From Granulosicoccaceae bacterium (lineage in GTDB: Bacteria; Pseudomonadota; Gammaproteobacteria; Granulosicoccales; Granulosicoccaceae): a stretch of DNA of 9,203 nt. The notes under the pieces are model-generated. The model was not told the DNA's origin, did no database searches, and saw only the letters and a program-made list of their open reading frames with translations. Positions 1 to 7,085 of the stretch are shown here, piece after piece. Each line of letters begins with the position of its first letter. The first letter of the stretch is position 1. The stretch spans positions 1-9,203 of the forward strand of contig JALZUX010000389.1 in assembly GCA_023301405.1 (NCBI GenBank). The letters run 5' to 3'. Position numbers and translations under genes: made by a program.

Positions 1-27
1 GTCCTCATTGTCCTCATTGTCCTCATT
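1..27. repeat. Three perfect 9-bp tandem repeats at the window edge
   Basis: The unit gtcctcatt occurs three times in a row, starting at base 1, so the array may continue outside the window. Read on the minus strand it encodes three Asn-Glu-Asp triplets at the end of the visible lipoprotein. The result is an acidic linker after the PKD-like domain. The length is a multiple of three, so changes in copy number would keep the frame. Confidence 0.85.
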
Positions 28-1506
28 GCTATCGGAGTTTTCGGTAATGGTTATAGTAATGGAGTCAGATGCGGAGAGTATCGAGTCGTTTGCGGTAAGT
101 GTTACGACATAAATACCCGGCAGAGAAAACAGGGCATCAGTAGTGGTCGCTGTTAAATTGGTGAATGTGGCGGTACCGGGGCCACTGTCTATAGACCATG
201 AAGTAGTTAGCGTGTTGTTTGGCAGTTCATCATCACTGGCGGAACCGATGAGAGTAATGACATCGGTGATTAGAAAAGTGCCGCTAAATCCAGCGTTAGC
301 TATCGGGGCGGTATTGGTTGGCTCAACGTTCTGATTGTTCGGGTTGTAGGTGGGTGATGTTGTTAGCTCCATTTTATCCAGTGCAAGCCCATCTTCCCGC
401 ATCCATATATTGACGATGTGGTTCCCGGGACTCGAGACAGACAGCGTGGCGACGGAATTGTCACGGGTGTTTTGTGACCAAGACCAGTTAGGCGGGAATT
501 CATCAATTTTGTCGGCACTTTCCGCCAGTACACCATTTAGTCCAACGTGCACACTGTCACTGGCGCCTTCGCCGCGGCTATCGGTATCTCCGTAGCCTCG
601 CAGCCATACATACCAGTTACCAGCCGTTGGAAAATTAATGTTATAAGCAAGCATGGGGCTGTTGTTAGCATTGGCTTTTAGACTGCCATTGTCGGGGGTG
701 GTGATCATGGAAGCACCGCCGCTGGCGTCTGGAAGGTTACCTGTGATCCAACTGTGTGAGGCAGTTGCTACAATATCAGTATAGTCTTCAATCTCTATTT
801 CGATGACATTGCTGGTCGTTGGAGGGGGGGTTGTAGTCGTTGAGATTGCATAGATTTCTATTGCTTTAATGCTGGGGTTTTGTGCCTCGTGCAAAAACTC
901 AATATCGAGACTGGAATCAGTGGTAACGGTAAAGCTTTTCATTACAGCGGCATTAGCGCCGACATCGGCGAATATATCGTAGTCATCCAAAATCGTCTGG
1001 TTTTCAATGTTCACATCGAAAACCCGCTTGCCGACCTGAAACGCCGCGCCCCATGTTTCAGCAAAATAGAGGCGAACTTCGTAGTTTCCGGGAATTACAG
1101 GCAGTTTCCAGCTCATTTCGGGTGCATTGCTGCCATCCCATCGTTCGCTGAGAAACAGGTCAGCTGGAGTACCAAACGGAACGGAAGCGTGAGCTAGGCT
1201 AACAGTTGCCTCATTGACGAAGACGTTACCTGTATTCCTGTAGAGCGAAGAGCCATTCTGGTCGGACTGCCAATTGCCATCTTCAGCATTGATCTGGTTA
1301 CCACCGACATTGATACGATAGGTGGGGGTGGAGGCTAGGGCAGGCGCGAGCGATAGTTCAATCTCGCTGGTGCTGGTGCTGGTGCTGTTGCTGTTACAGC
1401 CGGAAAGTAGTAGGAACGTCAGCGCCGTAACACTAGTCAGGACGTGCCTGGAGGTTGTAGCCACGCCAAGCTTAAGAGTGTAGTAAAGTAGTTGATAAGT
1501 CAGCAT
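1..1506 (-). CDS. Malectin/carbohydrate-binding, PKD-like multidomain lipoprotein (3' end missing)
   Basis: No stop codon occurs between 1506 and the left edge, so 502 codons are visible and the C-terminus is missing. From the ATG at 1506, residues 15-37 form a lipoprotein signal ending in the lipobox LSGC (Cys37); a GTG at 1464 would give a more typical 23-residue signal. Neither start has a clear ribosome binding site. A Ser/Thr/Asn linker follows. Residues ~62-222 match a malectin domain (YRINVGG, LFLSERWDG, YEVRLYFAE, GKRVFDVNI). A Thr/Pro linker leads to a second beta-sandwich at ~233-385 (IEIEDY, NWYVWLRG, MREDGLALDKMEL), like CBM6 or GH115 C-terminal modules. Residues ~400-490 are PKD-like (APIANAG, GIYVVTLTANDS). 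The protein is probably anchored in the outer membrane, where it would bind polysaccharide. A catalytic or further binding module may lie beyond the edge. The architecture is clear; the ligand and any enzyme activity are unknown. Confidence 0.85.
   Translation of the reverse strand, partial: MLTYQLLYYTLKLGVATTSRHVLTSVTALTFLLLSGCNSNSTSTSTSEIELSLAPALASTPTYRINVGGNQINAEDGNWQSDQNGSSLYRNTGNVFVNEATVSLAHASVPFGTPADLFLSERWDGSNAPEMSWKLPVIPGNYEVRLYFAETWGAAFQVGKRVFDVNIENQTILDDYDIFADVGANAAVMKSFTVTTDSSLDIEFLHEAQNPSIKAIEIYAISTTTTPPPTTSNVIEIEIEDYTDIVATASHSWITGNLPDASGGASMITTPDNGSLKANANNSPMLAYNINFPTAGNWYVWLRGYGDTDSRGEGASDSVHVGLNGVLAESADKIDEFPPNWSWSQNTRDNSVATLSVSSPGNHIVNIWMREDGLALDKMELTTSPTYNPNNQNVEPTNTAPIANAGFSGTFLITDVITLIGSASDDELPNNTLTTSWSIDSGPGTATFTNLTATTTDALFSLPGIYVVTLTANDSILSASDSITITITENSDSNEDNEDNED
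1366..1395. repeat. Hexanucleotide repeat coding for a Ser/Thr/Asn linker
   Basis: Three copies of GCTGGT are followed by two of GCTGTT. On the minus strand this reads Asn-Ser-Asn-Ser-(Thr-Ser)x3, immediately after the lipobox cysteine of the lipoprotein. It is a flexible spacer between the lipid anchor and the malectin domain. Asn, not Asp, follows the cysteine, which agrees with sorting to the outer membrane under the Lol +2 rule. Confidence 0.7.
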
Positions 1507-2017
1507 TAGGTTGATCTGTTCGAAAGCCAAGACTATTGCAAACACACGACAACTTTCACGCCAGAATTAGTTTTTGCAGATTAACTTGGCGAGATTTGCA
1601 AGATCGTTGGTCCGAATTAGTATTCCACTTATTTGGACTTAGTGGACTAGGTGCAACTGTCCGTCTTTGGTGCAATGAAATTAAAAATCGGAGTCAAGGT
1701 TGGCAAGTTTAAATTCAGATTCTGTAATCGGAGGAATCAAACTTAAGGATCTTTCGAAAGGGTACACGATAAGCGGACATGAGAAATTGGATACAGGTTA
1801 AGCTGAGGAAGTATTGGCGGTGTCTCATATAATCTTATTAGCATGGCGAGCTATGCCGTCAATATAAAATTGCTTAACTGCGCTGATATAATTGGTTGCT
1901 TGCGCCCGAATCGACAAACGTGGTGGGTTGTTTGCGTTTACCGGTCTCGACGGCATTGTCGTTCAAAACTTATAAGTTACGAAACTATTCATTACATTAG
2001 CCCTCGACAGGATAACG
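1507..2017. other. Non-coding spacer between the lipoprotein and amn
   Basis: No convincing gene is present. Both neighbours are on the minus strand, so this stretch should hold the end of the amn transcript and the promoter of the lipoprotein gene. A perfect 12-bp palindrome, AACTTATAAGTT, lies at 1967-1978, about 40 bases past the amn stop, but no hairpin plus T-run is seen, so no terminator is called. GAATTAGT occurs twice (about 1564 and 1614) and GGTGCAA twice (about 1650 and 1669). These repeats are too short to interpret. Confidence 0.6.
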
Positions 2018-3493
2018 CTATTGAAAGGCCGTCTCAAAAAAGCTCCGCAATTTCCTTGAATGCAATCGCTCTGGTTCCATCGCAGACAACTTCTTCAGCG
2101 CTAGCATCCCTATCTGTAAATGCTGTGCGACTTGATCCTGATAAAACTTTGATGCCATCCCTGGTAATTTAAGCTCGCCTTGCAATGGCTTGTCAGACAC
2201 ACATAGCAGTGTTCCGTAGGGCACCCTAAGTCGAAAACCGTTGGCGGCGATGGTGGCTGATTCCATATCAAGGGCGATGGCGCGTGACTGGGATAGGCGG
2301 CGCACCGGTTCGCGATGGTCTTGAAGTTCCCAGTTGCGGTTGTCAACTGATGCGACGGTGCCGGTACGCATGATTCGTTTCAACTCAACACCGTCTAATC
2401 CGGTGACTTCTGCAACGGCGGCTTCTAGTGCTTGTTGTATCTCTGCCAGTGCTGGAATAGGGACCCAAACCGGGATGTCATTGTCGAGAACTTTGTCGTC
2501 GCGAACATAGGCGTGGGCTAAGACATAATCACCAAGCGCCTGTGAGCTGCGCAATCCAGCGCAATGCCCAAGCATCAGCCACGCATGCGGGCGCAGTACA
2601 GCGACGTGGTCAGTGATTGTTTTTGCATTGGATGGACCTACACCGATATTGATCAGTGTTATTCCCCGGCCTTTTTTACCAACCAAATGATAAGCGGGCA
2701 TCTGCGGTTGTCGTGTGACATGCTCACCGGTGCTGTGGTTTTCCCCTGACATTGTGATTACGTTGCCGGGTTCGACGAATGATGTATAGGGAGAGTCACC
2801 GTCTTTCATCATGTCATGTGCTATGCGGCAAAACTCATCGATATAAAATTGATAGTTGGTAAACAGCACATGGTTTTGGAAGTGAGATGTATCAGTAGCG
2901 CAGTAGTGGGCCAGGCGGTGCAATGAATAGTCAATGCGTGGTGCTGGAAAAGGTGATAGCGGGCTGGGTTCACCTTCGGCTGGCTCGTAGGTGCCGTTTG
3001 CGATGAAGTCGTTCACTTGTGAAATATCGGGAACGTCAAAGGTGTCACGCAAAGCGGCACTGATATCGGCGGAGCTTTCACCGGCAACATGAGTGCCTGC
3101 TTCAAGTGCAAAGTGTAGTGGGATGTGCGTCTCGGATTCTGCTATTTCAATGGGCCTGTCATGGCTAGTGATAAGTAATTCGAGTTGATGACGGAGGTAG
3201 CCCTGAAATAAGCTAGGCTGCGTGATGGTGGTTGAATAAAGCCCCGGCTGGCTAACATGCCCGTAAGACAAATTTGACGTGACCCGCACATAGGTATCGT
3301 TGCGAAAAAGTATTTGCGGGTAGCAGGCACGGTACTTTTCAGCGGGTAGATCACCATCAAGGTAGCGCTGAAATGCATCACGCAAAAAGGTGGTATTACG
3401 TTGGTAAATTTCAATCAGGCGGTCGACGGCGGCGACGGGGTCGGTGTAGGTCTGTGGCTGGAAAGCGGGTGGTGAATTGTAGCTCAGATTCAT
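2018..3493 (-). CDS. amn: AMP nucleosidase
   Basis: Cytoplasmic purine-salvage enzyme that hydrolyses AMP to adenine and ribose 5-phosphate. The 491 residues align over nearly their whole length with E. coli Amn (484), recalled from memory. The N-terminal AMP nucleosidase domain spans ~20-200 (GLYSTTITQPSLFQGYL at 84-100, FTNYQFYIDEF). The C-terminal nucleoside-phosphorylase-like domain spans ~275-465, with INIGVGPSNAKT (281-292), GHCAGLRSSQALGDYVLAHAY (309-329), DMESATIAANG (409-419) and CVSDKPLQGELKLPG (431-445). Asp434 in VSDKP is the expected catalytic acid. The C-terminus RLHSRKLRSF also matches. The ATG at 3493 is preferred: the frame extends to a TTG at 3550, but that adds 19 residues with no family counterpart. 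The gene is divergent from the gntR cassette and probably unrelated to it. Identification is secure. Confidence 0.95.
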   Translation of the reverse strand: MNLSYNSPPAFQPQTYTDPVAAVDRLIEIYQRNTTFLRDAFQRYLDGDLPAEKYRACYPQILFRNDTYVRVTSNLSYGHVSQPGLYSTTITQPSLFQGYLRHQLELLITSHDRPIEIAESETHIPLHFALEAGTHVAGESSADISAALRDTFDVPDISQVNDFIANGTYEPAEGEPSPLSPFPAPRIDYSLHRLAHYCATDTSHFQNHVLFTNYQFYIDEFCRIAHDMMKDGDSPYTSFVEPGNVITMSGENHSTGEHVTRQPQMPAYHLVGKKGRGITLINIGVGPSNAKTITDHVAVLRPHAWLMLGHCAGLRSSQALGDYVLAHAYVRDDKVLDNDIPVWVPIPALAEIQQALEAAVAEVTGLDGVELKRIMRTGTVASVDNRNWELQDHREPVRRLSQSRAIALDMESATIAANGFRLRVPYGTLLCVSDKPLQGELKLPGMASKFYQDQVAQHLQIGMLALKKLSAMEPERLHSRKLRSFFETAFQ

Positions 3494-3630
3494 TATCTTG
3501 ATCACTTTCTCGTTGATTGTAGCTGCAAACCCGTCACAGTAGATAGTCAATTACGCAAAATTACCGCGCAGCGCGCAGCATACTGCTCGTATCGTCTGAG
3601 CGACACTGTGTGGGTAAATTCGACTTTTAC

Positions 3631-3646
3631 TGTATACAAATTGTAT
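3631..3646. promoter_or_regulatory. Probable GntR/FCD-family operator (overlapping palindromes)
   Basis: Two palindromes overlap. TGTATACA is at 3631-3638. ATACAA and TTGTAT, one base apart, form a perfect 13-bp inverted repeat at 3634-3646. TTGTATACAA-like AT-rich dyads are typical operators of FadR/VanR-type GntR regulators. The site is about 50 bp upstream of the gntR ATG, in the region shared with divergent amn, so autoregulation of the cassette is likely. The TATACA and TATTTT elements here could also serve as -10 boxes, but I cannot place a convincing -35. That the neighbouring regulator binds here is inference. Confidence 0.5.
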
Positions 3647-3693
3647 TTTAACGGTGATTATTTAAGTTGGTGATTATCGCTATTGGCCAAAGA

Positions 3694-4410
3694 ATGAAAA
3701 AACAAGCACTCTACGAAGCGCTGCGGGTGCGTATTTTAACGCTTGATCTAGCGCCCGGCACTGGTATGGATGAGGCGCTACTGGCAGAAGCCTACGGGGT
3801 TTCCCGAACGCCTCTGCGGGAGGTGTTTCACCGACTGGCGGGTGAAGGGTTCATTGCTCTTGAATCAAACCGAGGGGCTACAGTATCCTCGATGAACTTA
3901 TCGGTAATGCGCAATTTCTTTCAAACCGCGCCAATGATCTATGCGTCAGTGGCCAGGCTTGCCTGTGAGCACGCTACGGCAAAGCAACTGACCGAACTTA
4001 AAGCTGTGCAACGGCGTTTCAGGGCGGCCGTAAAAAAGCGTAATGTGGCTGATATGTCGATCAATAACTATCGTTTCCATGAAGTGATCGGGCAGATGGC
4101 GGCTAGCCCTTATTTAACGCCCAGCCTGCAGCGATTGCTAATTGATCACACTCGCATGAGCCAGACGTTCTACCTGACCCGTTGCATGGAAGAACAACAC
4201 CGTGTTGATCTTGCCTGTACTCAACACGATGAAATGATTGAAGCCATTGGCCAGCAACAAGCGGCGCATTGTGTTGAATTAACTCTAGATCACTGGGCAT
4301 TATCAAGAAACCGAATTGAGCTCTACGTGCAACCAGACCCGTTGCCGGAAGACCCTGAAAAACATGTTGAACAACGCGCGGTTGGCAAGTCGCAAAAGGG
4401 CAGAAAATGA
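3694..4410 (+). CDS. GntR-family transcriptional regulator, FCD (FadR/VanR-like) subfamily
   Basis: A 238-residue DNA-binding regulator of ordinary length for FCD-type GntR proteins. Residues ~5-66 are the winged helix (LYEALRVRIL, GVSRTPLREVFHRLAGEGFI, and the wing NRGATVS). Residues ~75-212 are an all-helical FCD effector domain. His129 (YRFHEVI), His178 (QHDEMIEAI) and His200 (LDHWALSR) fit three of the usual metal ligands. The position normally held by Asp, four residues before the first His, is Asn125. The ATG at 3694 is chosen; in-frame TTG (3667) and GTG (3670) starts would add nine or eight residues, and none has a strong ribosome binding site. The stop overlaps the next start by four bases (ATGA), so regulator and lyase are translationally coupled. 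It probably controls this cassette in response to a small organic acid or amine; the ligand is unknown. Confidence 0.88.
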   Translation: MKKQALYEALRVRILTLDLAPGTGMDEALLAEAYGVSRTPLREVFHRLAGEGFIALESNRGATVSSMNLSVMRNFFQTAPMIYASVARLACEHATAKQLTELKAVQRRFRAAVKKRNVADMSINNYRFHEVIGQMAASPYLTPSLQRLLIDHTRMSQTFYLTRCMEEQHRVDLACTQHDEMIEAIGQQQAAHCVELTLDHWALSRNRIELYVQPDPLPEDPEKHVEQRAVGKSQKGRK

Positions 4411-5324
4411 CCATGAAATTTGAAGGTATTTATACTCCTGTAGTAACGCCTTACAACGATGACTTCAGTTTTAATGAAGCCAATTTTACCCGTGCTATTG
4501 AATACCTGATTGCTGGCGGCGTGCACGGAATTATTGTCGCCGGCACCACCGGTGAATACTATGCGCAGACAATGGAAGAGCGTGTGTCGTTAATGGCGCT
4601 TGCTAAAAAAATCATTGGCGACCGCGTGCCTTTGATTGTAGGGACAGGTGCCATAAGGACCGAAGACAGTATTGTTTATGCACAAGAAGCGGTATCAATC
4701 GGGGCTGACGCGTTGCTGGTTGCCACGCCGCCGTATGCTTACCCGACCGGACACGAAATAGCCTTGCACGCGCTGGCAATAGACCGCGCGGCGAATCTGC
4801 CGGTGATGCTATATAACTATCCCGGGCGTATGTGCGTAAACATGGATGAAGATACGCTTGATCGTCTGGGGCGTTCAGCCAATTTTTGTGCGATCAAAGA
4901 AAGTTCTGGTGATCTAAACCGCCTGCATATGCTGGCACTTGAGTACCCGCAAATTCAGCTTAGTTGCGGGATGGATGATCAGGCGCTTGAGTTCTTCGCA
5001 TGGGGTGCAAGGTCATGGGTGTGTGCGGGGTCAAACTTTGCACCGCAGGCGCATATTGCGTTGTACCAGGCGTGTGCCTTGGAAGGTGACTTCACCAAGG
5101 GTCGTAAAATTATGTCGGCGATGATGCCGCTGATGAGGGTGCTTGAGCAAGGCGGCAAATTTGTACAGTGTATCAAGCACGGACTGACTGTAAGAGGCAT
5201 CAATGCCGGACCGCCACGCCGGCCTATGCAGTCTTTGAATAAGGATGAAGACCACCAATTGGCCGAGGTAATAACCACCCTTGATAAAACCCTTGCTGAA
5301 ATAGAAAAGGAGTACGCCCAATGA
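4407..5324 (+). CDS. Dihydrodipicolinate synthase / N-acetylneuraminate lyase family protein
   Basis: Class I (Schiff-base) lyase or aldolase with a TIM barrel, 305 residues, the usual size for the family. Key residues are visible: GTTGE at 46-50, Tyr136 in YNYPGR, and Lys164 in AIKESSGD as the imine-forming lysine. Arg141 aligns with the Arg that binds the substrate carboxylate in DapA. A lysine-biosynthesis role is unlikely: the gene sits in a regulated catabolic cassette, and GTTGEYYAQT departs from the DapA consensus. Family members use 2-oxo-acids such as pyruvate, 2-keto-3-deoxysugar acids, or pyrroline-4-hydroxy-2-carboxylate in hydroxyproline breakdown. The start overlaps the gntR stop (ATGA) and has AAAGGG six bases upstream; an ATG at 4413 is possible. 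The stop overlaps the start of the 56-residue ORF. The family is certain, the substrate is not. Confidence 0.9.
   Translation: MTMKFEGIYTPVVTPYNDDFSFNEANFTRAIEYLIAGGVHGIIVAGTTGEYYAQTMEERVSLMALAKKIIGDRVPLIVGTGAIRTEDSIVYAQEAVSIGADALLVATPPYAYPTGHEIALHALAIDRAANLPVMLYNYPGRMCVNMDEDTLDRLGRSANFCAIKESSGDLNRLHMLALEYPQIQLSCGMDDQALEFFAWGARSWVCAGSNFAPQAHIALYQACALEGDFTKGRKIMSAMMPLMRVLEQGGKFVQCIKHGLTVRGINAGPPRRPMQSLNKDEDHQLAEVITTLDKTLAEIEKEYAQ
5307..5312 (+). promoter_or_regulatory. Strong Shine-Dalgarno for the 56-residue ORF
   Basis: AAGGAG lies inside the last codons of the lyase gene, eight bases before the ATG at 5321. It is the best ribosome binding site in the cassette. It supports translation of the small ORF that starts there, even though that ORF is only 56 codons long. 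Confidence 0.7.
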
Positions 5325-5491
5325 GTGACTTGTTCACTCAAGATGACTACCGGGCCGTTGTAGATAGCATTGATACTCTACAAGGGGAGTTTTGTGTTGG
5401 CCGGGCGCAGCGGACCAACACAAATATGCTGTCGGGCATTTACCTGGTAACAGGCCAAAATGATCATGCCACCATGGAGATCGCGGGATGA
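5321..5491 (+). CDS. Small coupled ORF, 56 residues; possible aldehyde dehydrogenase N-terminal remnant
   Basis: The protein begins MSDLFTQDDYRAVVDSID and ends TMEIAG. Three things argue that it is translated: AAGGAG at ideal spacing, an ATGA overlap with the lyase stop, and a second ATGA overlap with the next start at 5488. It has no signal peptide, membrane segment or metal-binding motif. I do not recognise it as a known small-protein family. The first ~30 residues (TQDDYRAVV, then GEFCVGRA at 22-29) recall the extreme N-terminus of PuuC-type aldehyde dehydrogenases, which often read DDY-x-A followed by xFIxGxF. The rest does not follow that family. It may be what remains after deletion of a ~490-residue dehydrogenase, or a small protein with its own role. 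It was found by reading the frame directly; the ALDH link is tentative. Confidence 0.55.
   Translation: MSDLFTQDDYRAVVDSIDTLQGEFCVGRAQRTNTNMLSGIYLVTGQNDHATMEIAG
5476..5479 (+). promoter_or_regulatory. Shine-Dalgarno deciding the mttB-like start
   Basis: GGAG is followed by eight bases and the ATG at 5488. This favours 5488 over the in-frame ATG at 5503, which has only a weak GAGA upstream. The site lies within the last codons of the 56-residue ORF, so the two genes are likely coupled. Confidence 0.6.
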
Positions 5492-7035
5492 GAGAAACGA
5501 TGCCAAGACGCGGCGGCCGTGAAACACGGCGCAAGTCGCGATTAAACAAAGTAGACCCGATGCTGCCCACGTTAAAACGTGGCCTGCCTTTGGTTGAACC
5601 GATGTCACCGGATCAGGTTCAGCGTATTGATAATGCGTCGATGGATATCCTTGAAAATGTTGGTGTGGTTTTTCGTGATCCACAAGCAATAAGAGACTGG
5701 CAAAGCGTAGGTGCTGATATCCGCGACGGTGACCGCGTGTATCTTGATCGTGGCTTAGTGTGTGAATTAATTTCTACCATACCGTCTGATATCACATTGC
5801 ATGCGCGTGATCCTGAGAAAACAGTAGATCTTGGCGGGCCGAACAGTATTTTTGTACCGATGACAGGCGCGCCTTATGTTCGTGGCCTTGATGATGTGCG
5901 GCGTGCACCAACGCTTGACGATTTAGCTATGTTTCATAAGTTGTCGCATATGTTGCCGGCTATGCATTCCTCAGCGCACCATATTGTCGAACCGATGGAT
6001 CACGCCATTAGTCATCGGCATTTAAGAATCACTTATTCGTCGATGAAACATTCAGACAAAACATTCATGGGCATGACCACTAGTGCCAAAAATGCTGAAG
6101 ACGTATTAGATATGTGCGCTCTGTTGTTTGGGGAGGAATACCTTGAAACCCACGCGGTTGTCACCGGCAATTGCAATGGCAATTCACCTCTGGTTTGGGA
6201 TGAAGTCATGCTGGGGGCTATGCGGGCGTTTAACCGTCGTAATCAGCCGGTGTTATGTTCACCGTTTGTACTAGGTGGCGCTAATACACCGGCTTCAACG
6301 GCACCAGCCGTGGCGCAACTGAATGCCGAAGCGTTATCTGCTTTGGCCTACACGCAAGTAGTGCGTCGCGGTTGCCCGGCAATCTATGGGCACTTTCTGT
6401 CAACAGTTTCTATGGCATCTGGCGCACCGATGGCAGGAACGCCGGAAATCAGTTTGATGAATTTTATGATTGGTCAAATGGCACGTCACTACGGGGTACC
6501 ATGGCGCAGTTCCAATACACTGGGTGGTTCTAAGGTGCTTGACGCTCAGGCAGGCTATGAAAGTTCGACCACATTAATGGCCGTGCTGATGAGTGGTGCT
6601 AATTATATCTGGCACTCTGCGGGTTGGAATGAAGCCGGTATGCATTGTTCCGTAGCGAAGTTCATGCTTGACGCCGAGCAGTGCGCCATGGGCTATCGAA
6701 TGGCTGAAGGCATACGATGGGATGATTTTGATGAAGCGTTAGCGGCGATCCCTGAAGTGGGGCCGGGTGGTCATTACCTGGGGCATGCACATACACTGGC
6801 TAACTTTGAACGCGCGTTTTTTATGCCGAGGCTGTTTGATAATAATTCTATTGAGCAATGGATCGCCGACGGCTCTGAGGATGCTACTGCCCGTGCCCTC
6901 GCGGCTGCTAAGAAAACGCTTGATAGTTACATTGAGCCTACGCTTGACATCGCAGTTGATGATGCACTTAAAGACTACATTGCACGACGTGAGCGAGAAA
7001 TCCCTGCGGCTGATGCATTAAACCAGACTCATTAA
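5488..7035 (+). CDS. Trimethylamine methyltransferase (MttB) family protein, non-pyrrolysine
   Basis: Cytoplasmic TIM-barrel protein of the MttB superfamily, 515 residues, close to the family's usual ~480-520. Characterised members move a methyl group from a quaternary or tertiary amine (trimethylamine, glycine betaine, proline betaine, carnitine) to a corrinoid protein. Family signs are the Arg-rich N-terminus PRRGGRETRR (6-15), the Met/Gly-rich core segments, and DAQAGYES at 352-359. The frame is read through without any internal TAG, so this is the pyrrolysine-free type. No corrinoid-binding protein (DxHxxG motif) is encoded nearby, so the methyl acceptor must lie elsewhere, or the reaction differs from the classical one. 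It is coupled to the small ORF by ATGA and followed after 50 bp by a FAD oxidoreductase, which suggests demethylation then oxidation of an amine. Family confident; substrate unknown. Confidence 0.88.
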   Translation: MRETMPRRGGRETRRKSRLNKVDPMLPTLKRGLPLVEPMSPDQVQRIDNASMDILENVGVVFRDPQAIRDWQSVGADIRDGDRVYLDRGLVCELISTIPSDITLHARDPEKTVDLGGPNSIFVPMTGAPYVRGLDDVRRAPTLDDLAMFHKLSHMLPAMHSSAHHIVEPMDHAISHRHLRITYSSMKHSDKTFMGMTTSAKNAEDVLDMCALLFGEEYLETHAVVTGNCNGNSPLVWDEVMLGAMRAFNRRNQPVLCSPFVLGGANTPASTAPAVAQLNAEALSALAYTQVVRRGCPAIYGHFLSTVSMASGAPMAGTPEISLMNFMIGQMARHYGVPWRSSNTLGGSKVLDAQAGYESSTTLMAVLMSGANYIWHSAGWNEAGMHCSVAKFMLDAEQCAMGYRMAEGIRWDDFDEALAAIPEVGPGGHYLGHAHTLANFERAFFMPRLFDNNSIEQWIADGSEDATARALAAAKKTLDSYIEPTLDIAVDDALKDYIARREREIPAADALNQTH

Positions 7036-7085
7036 AGAGTGTTGGTGATTACTGTTAAGCGCATCAAAGCGGTGGCCGGTTGGCG

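Noticed and set aside
1..27. CRISPR-like or mobile-element repeat at the left edge
   Set aside because: The unit is only nine bases, without spacers, and is an in-frame protein repeat.
143..1197. Plus-strand open frames at 143-334, 350-595 and 880-1197
   Set aside because: All are antisense to the lipoprotein frame, whose minus-strand translation shows clear malectin and PKD-like motifs.
1843..2172. Plus-strand open frame of 109 codons between the lipoprotein and amn
   Set aside because: Its 3' half lies antisense to the well-conserved amn C-terminus, the protein resembles nothing known to me, and it has no good ribosome binding site.
3494..3550. Upstream TTG start for amn giving 510 residues
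   Set aside because: The 19 extra residues have no counterpart at the N-terminus of known AMP nucleosidases, and TTG is a poor start with no Shine-Dalgarno; the ATG at 3493 fits better.
4407..5324. Calling the lyase dapA (lysine biosynthesis)
   Set aside because: The catalytic residues are shared by the entire family, and the gene sits in a GntR-controlled catabolic cassette, so a lysine-pathway name is not justified.
4979..5689. Minus-strand frames of 78-120 codons over the lyase/mttB junction
   Set aside because: They are shadows of the plus-strand genes, mutually overlapping, and have no recognisable domain.
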